Assembly (NCBI GenBank): GCA_052032225.1
Contig: JBPEWY010000068.1
Location: 1 to 38,590 of the forward strand
Direction of reading: 5' to 3'
DNA from: JBPEWY01 sp052032225
GTDB lineage: Bacteria; Bacteroidota; Bacteroidia; Flavobacteriales; Flavobacteriaceae
DNA length: 38,590 bases
The position numbers and the translations under genes are program-made. Positions 13,918 to 21,295 of the stretch are shown here, in pieces; position 1 is the first letter of the stretch, and every line of letters starts with the position of its first letter. The notes under the pieces are model-generated. The model searched no databases. It was not told the DNA's origin and worked only from the letters and a program-made list of their open reading frames with translations.

Positions 13918-14259
13918 TTATTCTAAATTTTTGGTCATCACAAAACCAACGTACAACCCTATTCCGGATAACAAGAAAATTGTGCCGGGATACGCTACTT
14001 CATCATCTACACCAAGAGAGTAATGTAAAATAGATGCAACAAAAATACCAACCCCGATAGCTATTAAAAGTAAGGCTAAATTTAAAATTAGAATTTTCCA
14101 GACGGGAGTAATTTTTCGGTTTTTACTGTAAAAAATAGATGCATCTGCACCTTTTTCTATTAAAGCTAAACGCTCTTTGTTTCTGGCTGTAATAAACAGG
14201 TAAAAAACACCAAAAATTACAGCAAACATAATCGGAATAATAACTACTTCAGATCCCAT
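13918..14259 (-). CDS. Small membrane protein, DUF6249-like
   Basis: 113 aa with three membrane helices: about 5-24 (IIPIMFAVIFGVFYLFI), 53-77 (LILNLALLLIAIGVGIFVASI) and 90-108 (GTIFLLSGIGLYVGFVM). The loop between helices 1 and 2 has NKERLALIEKGADASIF, a hallmark of the DUF6249 type of small flavobacterial membrane proteins. Function is unknown to me. It is transcribed divergently from the ECF2 operon. A minus-strand element GTAAC-N17-CGTCT at 14302-14328, nearly identical in layout to the ECF2 element, precedes it, so it is a candidate member of the same ECF regulon. A strong terminator follows it. Confidence 0.75.
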   Translation of the reverse strand: MGSEVVIIPIMFAVIFGVFYLFITARNKERLALIEKGADASIFYSKNRKITPVWKILILNLALLLIAIGVGIFVASILHYSLGVDDEVAYPGTIFLLSGIGLYVGFVMTKNLE

Positions 14260-14301
14260 AATTGTTTTAAAATTTATGTTATTGTTTTTTGTTTGTAGGT
14301 A

Positions 14302-14328
14302 AGACGGTTTTAAAACAAGGGTGGTTAC
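14302..14328 (-). promoter_or_regulatory. Putative ECF-dependent promoter of the DUF6249 gene
   Basis: On the minus strand GTAAC (complement of 14324-14328) is followed after 17 bases by CGTCT (complement of 14302-14306), 42 bases before the start codon. It mirrors the plus-strand ECF2 element, with the two -35 words head to head and 31 bases apart. Confidence 0.55.
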
Positions 14329-14359
14329 ATAAATGTTTAATTTTTTTTACAAATAAAAC

Positions 14360-14386
14360 GTAACCGGTTTTGTAACTTATTCGTCT
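14360..14386 (+). promoter_or_regulatory. Putative autoregulatory ECF promoter of the ECF2 operon
   Basis: GTAAC (14360-14364), 17 bases, CGTCT (14382-14386), then 10 bases to the ATG at 14397, so the leader would be very short. A second GTAAC lies in the spacer at 14372-14376. The layout matches the elements at 10599-10624 and 14302-14328. Confidence 0.55.
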
Positions 14387-14396
14387 AATTAGCAAA

Positions 14397-14963
14397 ATGA
14401 ACAATAAACCTGACCATTACTATATACAGCAAACATTGGCTGGTAACACCCGAGCGTTTTCAAACTTGGTTTTAAAATACCAGAATATGGTGTTTACTAT
14501 TGCATTAAAAATGGTTAAAAACAGGGAACAGGCAGAAGATGTAGCGCAAGAGGCATTTGTTAAGTGTTACCAATCTTTAAAGAACTTTAAGGGTTCATCT
14601 AAATTTTCAACATGGCTTTACAGAATAACATACAATCATTGTCTAGATACATTAAAAAAGAAAGCAAACACCTTTTTTCATGATAGTATTACAGAAGAGA
14701 AAGTTTTTAATAAAATAGATGATACTAAAACAGGTTTAGATATAGTTGTAACCCAAGAGCAGCATAAGTTTGTACACAATGCTATAAAAAAACTACCGGA
14801 AAGCGATCAACTACTAATAACTTTGTATTATTTTGACGAACTTTCAGTAAAAGAAATTGCAAAAATTGTAGGGCTAAAAGAAAACAACATAAAAATTAGG
14901 CTTCATAGAGTTAGGGCTAAACTGGTAAGCTTATTAAAACCATCAGAAGCGTTATTTAAATAA
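14397..14963 (+). CDS. ECF RNA polymerase sigma factor (ECF2, RpoE-like)
   Basis: 188 aa sigma-70 factor with regions 2 and 4 only. Region 2 has AFSNLVLKYQNMVFTIALKM, NREQAEDVAQEAFVKCYQSL and STWLYRITYNHCLDTLKKK. Region 4 has IKKLPESDQLLITLYYFDEL, then SVKEIAKIVGLKENNIKIRLHRVRAKL. Of the two sigma factors here, this is the closer to the general RpoE type. The ATG at 14397 is the natural start, 10 bases after the putative -10. The next gene begins 8 bases after its stop. It is divergent from the DUF6249 gene, with both promoters in the 137-base gap. Confidence 0.93.
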   Translation: MNNKPDHYYIQQTLAGNTRAFSNLVLKYQNMVFTIALKMVKNREQAEDVAQEAFVKCYQSLKNFKGSSKFSTWLYRITYNHCLDTLKKKANTFFHDSITEEKVFNKIDDTKTGLDIVVTQEQHKFVHNAIKKLPESDQLLITLYYFDELSVKEIAKIVGLKENNIKIRLHRVRAKLVSLLKPSEALFK

Positions 14964-14971
14964 AATATAGT

Positions 14972-15376
14972 ATGAGTTTACAGCATAAAAATATAGACAA
15001 GCTTATTAAGAAAGCCGTAATAGAGGAAGGATTAGAGTACCCTTCGGCATCATTTTTAGATAATGTAATGCATGCAATAGATAAGGAAAAAGCATTGTTA
15101 CAATACACTCCTTTAATACCCAAAAAGGCATGGTGGGGCATTGCGTTGGCTTGTATTGCCGTTATAGTTTTAGGAGTTAATACAACAACGGGTAATGCTT
15201 TTTTAAGCGATTTTGAAGTTTATAATAAAATAACAACCGTCTTGCAAGATTTTAATATTTCTGGGCTGCAAATATCTAAATTAGTAACGTATATTTTAAC
15301 AGTAGCTTTAGTAATGGTTTTAGTGCAATTGTTTGTTGTTAAGCGTTTGTTTGATAAGCAGTTGTATTCAGAGTAG
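14972..15376 (+). CDS. Membrane protein paired with ECF2, putative anti-sigma factor
   Basis: 134 aa. The N-terminal cytoplasmic helical part (1-48; IDKLIKKAVIEEGLEYPSASFLDNVM) is followed by helix 1 (about 51-70, WWGIALACIAVIVLGVNTTT), a short loop, and helix 2 (about 100-123, LVTYILTVALVMVLVQLFVV) with a basic end. In flavobacteria such two-helix proteins directly follow RpoE-like sigma genes and are taken as anti-sigma factors. No zinc motif is visible, so this remains inference from context. It starts 8 bases after the sigma stop. Its last 38 bases overlap the convergent sterol-desaturase-family gene. Confidence 0.68.
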   Translation: MSLQHKNIDKLIKKAVIEEGLEYPSASFLDNVMHAIDKEKALLQYTPLIPKKAWWGIALACIAVIVLGVNTTTGNAFLSDFEVYNKITTVLQDFNISGLQISKLVTYILTVALVMVLVQLFVVKRLFDKQLYSE

Positions 15377-16622
15377 ATGCATCTTGCTCAAAGTACGTAA
15401 AATAAATGCCGGCAACCATTGTAATAACAAAGTACAGGACTACAGGATACGTTTCTAATGGCCAAAAGTTAGTTAGACCAAACCAATCATTTGTTAAATA
15501 AATAACGGCTAAACCAACAATGCTTCGTAAAACTTCAACCCAAACAGCATAAGGAGCTCTATCCATTAATGATGAATAGCCGTAAACACCAAAAAACACA
15601 ATAGCTCCGTACATTAATAGTTCATTAAAGTTTAAGCTGGTAAAGCTGTAAAACATAAAAAGCATTAATAAAGTGTTCACGATTAATTGAAAGATTATGT
15701 ACACTTTAAAAGGCGTAGAGGCAGGAGTATCGTACTTTTTAAAATTATAAACATCTTCAATAATAGGCATCGGATATTTAATTTTTACATCTTTAGGTCG
15801 CCATCCTGTTGGCATAAACCAAATTCTAAATTTATCTATCCAACTTTTGGTTCGCCAGGCATCTTTACACAGTCTCCAAAAATGCTGAAAATTAATATGA
15901 ATAGGATTCCATGTAGAAGCGGGTTTTAATACACCATAAACAGGAGGGACGTGATCTAATTCTTCCTGAAAAGTACCAAACATTCTATCCCAAACACAAA
16001 AAATCTGACCTAAATTTTTATCTATATACTCCGGATTGATAGCATGATGCACTCTGTGCTGAGAAGGTGTTACAATTATATATTCTAACCACCCTAATTT
16101 TCCTATGTGTTGCGTATGATACCAAAACTGTAAAAATAAATGTAGCGGAGCAATAACATTAATTACTTTAGCTGGAACACCAAAAAGAGCAGCAGGTATA
16201 AGTAAAATTGGAAAATAACCAATTACATTAGAGATAGACTGCCTAAGGGCACAAGCCAAATTAAATTCTTCACTACTATGATGAATTACATGTTGATTCC
16301 AAAATAAATTAACCCTATGACTTAGTCTATGATTCCAGTAGCCTGCAAAATCCATAGCAATAAATGCCACAAAATAAATTAAAGTGGTAGACTCTATTGT
16401 AAAAATAGCCAGGTGTTCTACTAAAAAAGGGTAGGAAACCAAAACAACAACAAGTCCTAAAGAATCTTTAATTATGTTAGTAATGCCACTGCTTAGGCTA
16501 GAAACGGTGTCCATAACTCTGTAGGTTTGTTTTTTAAAGAAATACCCATACAGAATTTCAAGTAATACAAGCCCAACAAATACAGGAATGGCAATTAAAA
16601 GGGCGTTGGCATAAGTTTCCAT
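15339..16622 (-). CDS. Fatty acid hydroxylase / sterol desaturase family membrane oxygenase
   Basis: 427 aa from the ATG at 16622 (METYANALLIAIPVFVG). An upstream in-frame ATG at 16700 lies inside the secA terminator hairpin and is rejected. The di-iron His boxes of the family are present in order: HRLSHR, then HVIHH with SSEE, WYHTQHIG, and HRVHHAINP, all in the N-terminal half (roughly residues 100-210). About 8-9 membrane helices are predicted. The C-terminal third, after the motif YPMPIIEDVYNF, is an extra membrane region of three or four helices, as in alkylglycerol monooxygenase-like members. The substrate is unknown. The gene converges on the ECF2 operon and overlaps it by 38 bases. 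Confidence 0.88.
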   Translation of the reverse strand: METYANALLIAIPVFVGLVLLEILYGYFFKKQTYRVMDTVSSLSSGITNIIKDSLGLVVVLVSYPFLVEHLAIFTIESTTLIYFVAFIAMDFAGYWNHRLSHRVNLFWNQHVIHHSSEEFNLACALRQSISNVIGYFPILLIPAALFGVPAKVINVIAPLHLFLQFWYHTQHIGKLGWLEYIIVTPSQHRVHHAINPEYIDKNLGQIFCVWDRMFGTFQEELDHVPPVYGVLKPASTWNPIHINFQHFWRLCKDAWRTKSWIDKFRIWFMPTGWRPKDVKIKYPMPIIEDVYNFKKYDTPASTPFKVYIIFQLIVNTLLMLFMFYSFTSLNFNELLMYGAIVFFGVYGYSSLMDRAPYAVWVEVLRSIVGLAVIYLTNDWFGLTNFWPLETYPVVLYFVITMVAGIYFTYFEQDASTLNTTAYQTNA

Positions 16623-16678
16623 AATGTTAGCTGGTTGATTGTAATAAATATACAGTTTTCTATTAAAACTAGTAAAAT

Positions 16679-16709
16679 AAAAAAAGGCAGTTGTATACAA
16701 CTGCCTTTT
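16679..16709 (-). terminator. Rho-independent terminator of secA
   Basis: AAAAGGCAGTTG (16682-16693), loop TATA, CAACTGCCTTTT (16698-16709): a 12-bp perfect stem. On the minus strand it is followed by seven Ts (complement of 16679-16685). It lies 24 bases after the secA stop and just upstream of the desaturase-family gene. Confidence 0.92.
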
Positions 16710-16732
16710 GATAGCTTTTATTTTGGTTAAAA

Positions 16733-19700
16733 CTATTCGTTAACTAATACCCATTCTCCTTTTTCTATAAGGGGTTCGGCAACTTTATACTTAACAGTTT
16801 TGTTTTCGCCGGTCATTACATTTTTAATAGTTACGCGTTCGTTTCTACCAATTTTTGGCTTTTCTCTAACAATGGTTTCAGTAACTTGTGGTCTGCGTTG
16901 CGATTGGCCGGCAGCTCTGTTTTGGGCAGCAAGCTCATCGCTATTTAAAACCTCTTCTTTAGAGGCTTGTAGCTTTTCTTTAGGCTTTCTAACATTACTT
17001 GCTTCCTGAATATTTTGTGGGTCTTGTGTTGGTAATTCGCCTTTAAATAAGAAAGTTATTACTTCTTTATTAACCTTATCTATCATCTCTTTAAAAAGCT
17101 CAAACGCTTCGAACTTATAAATAAGTAACGGATCTTTTTGTTCATGTACAGCAAGCTGCACAGATTGTTTAAGCTCGTCCATTTTTCTTAAATGCGTTTT
17201 CCAAGCATCATCAATTATGGCAAGCGTAATGTTTTTCTCGAAATCAGAAATTAAGTTCTTACCATTACTTTCGTATGCTTCTTTTAGGTTGGTAACTACA
17301 TTTAAGGTTTTAGTACCATCTGTAAACGGAACAACTATGCGTTCATAACGCTCACCTTGAGTTTCGTATACATTTTTAATTACCGGGAAAGCGGTTGCTG
17401 CATTGCGTTCTATTTTTTCTTGATAGTAATTGTAGGCCGCTTTGTAAATTGTATTGGTTATTTCTTTTACCGATAGTTTAGTAAAATCGGTTTCAGAAAT
17501 AGGCGATGTTATTGAGAAGTATTTAATAAGTTCAAACTCAAAATTCTTGTAATCGTTTGCAAGCTTATTGGTTTCTGCAATTACCTCGCAAGTATCGTAA
17601 ATCATGTTAGCAATATCTACCTTAAGGCGCTCACCTTGTAGGGCATGACGACGACGTTTATATACAACTTCACGTTGTGCATTCATAACATCATCGTACT
17701 CTAACAAGCGCTTACGAATACCGAAGTTGTTTTCTTCTACCTTTTTCTGAGCTCTTTCTATAGATTTGGTCATCATAGAATGCTGGATAACTTCACCTTC
17801 TTTTAAGCCCATTCTATCCATAAGCTTAGCAACTCTATCAGAACCAAATAAGCGCATTAAGTTGTCTTCTAAAGAGACATAAAATTGAGAGCTACCGGGA
17901 TCTCCTTGTCTTCCAGAACGTCCTCTTAGCTGTCTGTCTACACGACGAGAATCGTGTCTTTCTGTACCAATAATTGCCAATCCGCCTGCCTTTTTAACTT
18001 CGTCGGTAAGTTTAATATCGGTACCTCTACCGGCCATGTTGGTAGCAATAGTTACTACGCCGGGTTTTCCTGCTTCGGCTACAATTTCTGCTTCTTGTTT
18101 ATGGCGTTTAGCGTTAAGAACGTTATGCTTAATTTTTCTGAGGGTTAACATTCTGCTTAATAGCTCAGAAATCTCTACCGAAGTGGTACCCACTAAAACG
18201 GGTCTGCCTTGCTCTACTAAATTTACAATCTCTTCTATTACAGCATTGTATTTTTCTCGCTTGGTTTTATAAATCAAGTCTTCTTTATCTATTCTGGCAA
18301 CCGGTCTGTTGGTAGGGATTTCAACAACATCGAGTTTATAAATTTCCCAAAACTCTCCGGCCTCTGTAACGGCAGTACCTGTCATACCGGATAGTTTACG
18401 GTACATTCTAAAGTAGTTTTGCAATGTAATTGTTGCAAAAGTTTGGGTTGCTGCTTCAATCTTTACATTTTCTTTAGCTTCTATTGCTTGATGAAGTCCA
18501 TCAGAGTATCTACGGCCATCCATTATACGACCGGTTTGCTCGTCTACAATCATCACCTTGTTGTCCATCACCACATATTCAACATCTTTTTCAAACAAGG
18601 TATATGCTTTTAAGAGTTGATTTAGGGTATGAATACGTTCGCTTTTTACACTAAAGTCTTTAAATAACTTATCTTTTAGCTTGGCTTCTTCTTCTATAGG
18701 TAAATTTTGGTTTTCTATTTTAGCTATTTCTGTACCTATATCTGGCATTACAAAGAAATCTTTGTCTTCGTCTCCAGCCGATAAGTATTCTATACCTTTA
18801 TCTGTAAGCTCTATTTGATTGCTTTTTTCATCAATAACAAACAACAACTCTTCATCTACTTTGTGCATTTCTCTGTTGTTGTCTTGCATGTAAAAATTCT
18901 CGGTTTTTTGAAGCAGTTGTTTAACTCCTTCTTCACTCAAGAATTTTATTAAGGCTTTGTTTTTAGGCAAACCTCTGTAAACTCTAAGCAATAAAAAGCC
19001 TCCATCTTTAGTGTTTCCTTCTGCAATTAGTTTTTTTGCTTCTGCAAGAACACCTGTTAAGTATTGGCGTTGCTTTTGAACCAAATCGGCTACCTTAGGC
19101 TTAAGCTCATTAAATTCGTGTTTGTCGCCTTCCGGTATCGGACCGGAAATAATGAGCGGGGTTCTGGCATCATCAATTAAAACAGAATCTACCTCATCTA
19201 TGATAGCAAAGTTATGCGGACGCTGAACAAGGTCTTGAGGCGTATGCGCCATGTTATCGCGCAAGTAATCAAATCCAAACTCATTATTAGTACCATAGGT
19301 AATATCTGCTTCATAGGCTTTGCGTCTGCCTTCTGAATTGGGTTGGTGATTATCTATGCAATCTACAGAAAGCCCATGAAACTCAAATATTGGCCCCATC
19401 CAAGCGCTATCACGTTTTGCCAGATAATCGTTAACCGTAACTAAGTGTACACCGTTACCGGTTAGCGCATTTAAGTACACCGGGAGAGTTGCAACAAGGG
19501 TTTTACCTTCACCGGTCATCATTTCGGCAATTTTACCTTGATGTAACACAACGCCACCAATTAGCTGCACGTCGTAATGTACCATATCCCAGGTTACTTC
19601 TTTTCCGGCAGCATCCCAAGAGTTTCTCCAGATGGCTTTTTCTCCTTCTAACGTTACGTAATCTTTTGTGCCTGACAGTTCTCTGTCAAAAGGTGTAGCA

Positions 19701-20095
19701 GTAACTGTAAGTGTAGTGTTATTTGCAAAACGTCTTGCAGTTTCTTTAACTACTGCAAAAGCTTCCGGTAGAATTTCGTTAAGGGTGTCTTCGGTAATTT
19801 TGTAGCCTTCGTCGTTAAGCTTATCTATTTCTGTATAGATATCTTCTTTACGGTCTATATCATTTATTTGAGCAGCTTCATCTTTTAGTTGTTGTATTTT
19901 TTGATCTATTTCTGCTCTGCTGGCTTTAATTTTAGCTTTAAACTCTAGGGTTTTATTTCTTAGCTCATCGTTAGAGAGTTCAGATAAGCTGCTTTCAAAT
20001 GATTTAATTTTATCTACAATAGGCTGTATTGCCTTAATATCTTTTTGAGATTTATCTCCTACAAATGCTTTTATGATTGAATTTAAAAAACTCAT
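16733..20095 (-). CDS. secA: Preprotein translocase ATPase SecA
   Basis: 1120 aa motor that drives proteins through SecYEG. The start is the ATG at 20095 (MSFLNSIIKAFVGDKS). An in-frame ATG 33 bases upstream adds non-family residues and leaves no room for the -7 box leader. Walker A MTGEGKT is at 193-199. VTVNDYLAKRD, TYGTNNEFGFDYLRDNM and AIIDEVDSVLIDDARTPL follow, and later NMAGRGTDI and LRGRSGRQGDPG. Compared with E. coli SecA (901 aa) it carries a coiled insertion at about 55-105 and another before VHYDVQLIGG, as in Bacteroidetes. The C-terminus ends ...EKGEWVLVNE with no zinc-binding CxCxS tail, so SecB-type binding there is not expected. It is monocistronic, with its own promoter box and terminator. 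Confidence 0.98.
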   Translation of the reverse strand: MSFLNSIIKAFVGDKSQKDIKAIQPIVDKIKSFESSLSELSNDELRNKTLEFKAKIKASRAEIDQKIQQLKDEAAQINDIDRKEDIYTEIDKLNDEGYKITEDTLNEILPEAFAVVKETARRFANNTTLTVTATPFDRELSGTKDYVTLEGEKAIWRNSWDAAGKEVTWDMVHYDVQLIGGVVLHQGKIAEMMTGEGKTLVATLPVYLNALTGNGVHLVTVNDYLAKRDSAWMGPIFEFHGLSVDCIDNHQPNSEGRRKAYEADITYGTNNEFGFDYLRDNMAHTPQDLVQRPHNFAIIDEVDSVLIDDARTPLIISGPIPEGDKHEFNELKPKVADLVQKQRQYLTGVLAEAKKLIAEGNTKDGGFLLLRVYRGLPKNKALIKFLSEEGVKQLLQKTENFYMQDNNREMHKVDEELLFVIDEKSNQIELTDKGIEYLSAGDEDKDFFVMPDIGTEIAKIENQNLPIEEEAKLKDKLFKDFSVKSERIHTLNQLLKAYTLFEKDVEYVVMDNKVMIVDEQTGRIMDGRRYSDGLHQAIEAKENVKIEAATQTFATITLQNYFRMYRKLSGMTGTAVTEAGEFWEIYKLDVVEIPTNRPVARIDKEDLIYKTKREKYNAVIEEIVNLVEQGRPVLVGTTSVEISELLSRMLTLRKIKHNVLNAKRHKQEAEIVAEAGKPGVVTIATNMAGRGTDIKLTDEVKKAGGLAIIGTERHDSRRVDRQLRGRSGRQGDPGSSQFYVSLEDNLMRLFGSDRVAKLMDRMGLKEGEVIQHSMMTKSIERAQKKVEENNFGIRKRLLEYDDVMNAQREVVYKRRRHALQGERLKVDIANMIYDTCEVIAETNKLANDYKNFEFELIKYFSITSPISETDFTKLSVKEITNTIYKAAYNYYQEKIERNAATAFPVIKNVYETQGERYERIVVPFTDGTKTLNVVTNLKEAYESNGKNLISDFEKNITLAIIDDAWKTHLRKMDELKQSVQLAVHEQKDPLLIYKFEAFELFKEMIDKVNKEVITFLFKGELPTQDPQNIQEASNVRKPKEKLQASKEEVLNSDELAAQNRAAGQSQRRPQVTETIVREKPKIGRNERVTIKNVMTGENKTVKYKVAEPLIEKGEWVLVNE

Positions 20096-20115
20096 ATAAG
20101 TGGTATATTTTGTGT

Positions 20116-20123
20116 CAAAATTA
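20116..20123 (-). promoter_or_regulatory. Putative secA promoter (-7 box)
   Basis: On the minus strand this is TAATTTTG, a full match to TAnnTTTG, 20 bases upstream of the secA ATG and just past the terminator of the preceding gene. This position supports the 20095 start. The -33 region is only T-rich. Confidence 0.5.
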
Positions 20124-20126
20124 AGC

Positions 20127-20155
20127 AAAAAAAAAGCCTCGAAAGAGACTTTTTT
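20127..20155 (-). terminator. Rho-independent terminator of the DUF2795 gene
   Basis: Stem arms 20131-20140 and 20145-20154 enclose a GAAA loop with one internal C/A mismatch. On the minus strand the hairpin is followed by a run of Ts (complement of nine As at 20127-20135). It separates the DUF2795 gene from secA. Confidence 0.75.
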
Positions 20156-20175
20156 CTGTAATAATTTAAGGGTTG

Positions 20176-20397
20176 TTAATATTCGTCTTCATTCCAGAGG
20201 TAATCTTCCTCTGTAGGGTAATCGGGCCAAATCTCCTCAATAGATTCATACATTTCTCCTTCATCTTCCATTGCTTGAAGATTTTCTACTACTTCAAGCG
20301 GAGCCCCCGTTCTGATAGCATAATCAATCAACTCGTCTTTAGTAGCTGGCCATGGCGCATCACTTAAATAAGATGCTAATTCTAGGGTCCAATACAT
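20176..20397 (-). CDS. DUF2795 family small acidic protein
   Basis: 73 aa, acidic, soluble. The DUF2795 core is YLSDAPWPATKDELIDYAIR (about 10-29), followed by TGAPLEVVENLQAMEDE. The C-terminus is very rich in Glu, Asp and Tyr (EEDYLWNEDEY). The family has no proven role that I know of; the core looks like a small helical domain that might bind nucleic acid or protein. It is a stand-alone gene with a convincing promoter (TTG-N19-TATTTTTG, 20423-20452) and its own terminator, which suggests independent and possibly strong expression. Confidence 0.85.
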   Translation of the reverse strand: MYWTLELASYLSDAPWPATKDELIDYAIRTGAPLEVVENLQAMEDEGEMYESIEEIWPDYPTEEDYLWNEDEY

Positions 20398-20422
20398 CTG
20401 CTAAACGGTTTTAAAATTTCTG

Positions 20423-20452
20423 CAAAAATAAATTTTTATCGTAAAAAGTCAA
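20423..20452 (-). promoter_or_regulatory. Putative promoter of the DUF2795 gene (TTG-N19-TATTTTTG)
   Basis: On the minus strand TTG (complement of 20450-20452) is followed after 19 bases by TATTTTTG (complement of 20423-20430). Both boxes match the Bacteroidetes -33/-7 pattern. This is the best-matching housekeeping promoter I found in the window. Confidence 0.62.
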
Positions 20453-20541
20453 GTAAAATTTCAATTATTTACTCACTATTTTAAAAGAACGTAATTTTTT
20501 GTAATAAATTGAGTGTGTTTAATTTACCTCAATATTAATTT

Positions 20542-21117
20542 TTAAGATTCCTTTTCCGGAATCCACTTTATTTCTTCGGCTTGTAAATCATGGGACAATT
20601 TTCGTGCCAACACAAAAAGATAATCAGAAAGCCTGTTTAAATATTGCAGAACGTGTTCATCAAAAGGTTCGTTTTCGTAGAGATGCGCTGCTAAACGCTC
20701 TGCTCTACGGCATACGGTGCGAGCAATGTGACAGAATGACACGGTTTGATGCCCTCCTGGTAAAATAAAGTGTGTCATAGGAGGGAGGTGATCATTCATA
20801 GCGTCCATTTCTTTTTCTAAACGCACAATATCGTCTGCATTAATTTTAGGGATATTAAGCCTTTCTTTACCACTTTTTAAGACTGCCTTTTCAGGATCGG
20901 TAGCCAAAATTGCTCCAAGGGTAAATAATCTGTCTTGTATATGTTGTATGGTAAGTTTTGTGTAGGTGTCTATTTCTTGATCTCTAATTAATCCTAACCA
21001 AGAGTTTAACTCATCTACAGTTCCATAGCTTTCTATTCTAATATGGTGTTTAGGAACTCTGGTTCCGCCAAACAGAGCAGTAGTTCCTTTATCGCCCGTC
21101 CTTGTGTATATTTTCAT
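20542..21117 (-). CDS. Cob(I)alamin adenosyltransferase, PduO type
   Basis: 191 aa enzyme that makes adenosylcobalamin from cob(I)alamin and ATP. The N-terminal ATP site MKIYTRTGDKGTTALFGG (1-18) is followed by SYGTVDELNSWLGL (about 30-43). Then come FILPGGH (about 119-125), ARTVCRRAERLA (about 132-143) and a C-terminal LNRLSDYLFVLAR, which together define the PduO family. I chose the ATG at 21117 because the family starts MKIYTRTGD. The longer in-frame extension is non-family sequence that lies over the microprotein gene. Its product serves MeaB-dependent mutases (meaB at 9449-10552). The upstream microprotein gene overlaps its start by 29 bases, so translation may be coupled. Confidence 0.95.
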   Translation of the reverse strand: MKIYTRTGDKGTTALFGGTRVPKHHIRIESYGTVDELNSWLGLIRDQEIDTYTKLTIQHIQDRLFTLGAILATDPEKAVLKSGKERLNIPKINADDIVRLEKEMDAMNDHLPPMTHFILPGGHQTVSFCHIARTVCRRAERLAAHLYENEPFDEHVLQYLNRLSDYLFVLARKLSHDLQAEEIKWIPEKES

Positions 21118-21259
21118 CTTTAGCTTTCTTTTTTTTGTAATAATTGTCTTTAAAATTACGTGATTGCCTGTCACGTAACTTGTGTATGTTTCTTTTATTG
21201 TTGTACAGCACTAAAATAAAGACTGCTGCAATAGCTATTATTAACCAAGTGGTACTCAT
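21089..21259 (-). CDS. Single-helix membrane microprotein overlapping the adenosyltransferase start
   Basis: 56 aa that I translated directly: an N-terminal membrane helix (MSTTWLIIAIAAVFILVLYN, 1-20), then a strongly basic, hydrophilic tail (KRNIHKLRDRQSRNF, then KDNYYKKKKAKDENIHKDGR) facing the cytoplasm. The ATG is at 21259 and the TAA at 21089-21091, 29 bases inside the adenosyltransferase gene in another frame. The helix-plus-basic-tail design, the close coupling and the hairpin terminator of the preceding gene just upstream all argue for a real gene. Function is unknown; a membrane anchor or regulator is possible. Confidence 0.6.
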   Translation of the reverse strand: MSTTWLIIAIAAVFILVLYNNKRNIHKLRDRQSRNFKDNYYKKKKAKDENIHKDGR

Positions 21260-21271
21260 GATTTTTATTTT

Positions 21272-21295
21272 AAAAATACGGTTTTAAAACCGTAT
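21272..21295 (-). terminator. Terminator overlapping the stop of the methyltransferase-like gene
   Basis: A 20-base perfect palindrome (ATACGGTTTT / AAAACCGTAT, 21276-21295) contains the stop codon at 21284-21286. On the minus strand it is followed by four or five Ts. It ends the lnt - ABC-F - methyltransferase-like transcript within the last codons of its final gene. Confidence 0.68.

Noticed and set aside
20096..20128. SecA start at 20128
   Set aside because: It would put the promoter -7 box within the coding region, and MSFLNSIIKAF at 20095 is the family start.
20398..20541. Weak hairpin ATTGAG/CTCAAT at 20508-20533 as terminator of the adenosyltransferase gene
   Set aside because: It is only a 6-bp AT-rich stem with a 14-base loop, too weak to call.
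21118..21174. 19-residue N-terminal extension of the adenosyltransferase
   Set aside because: The family starts MKIYTRTGD at 21117. The extra codons are a shadow of the microprotein gene in another frame.
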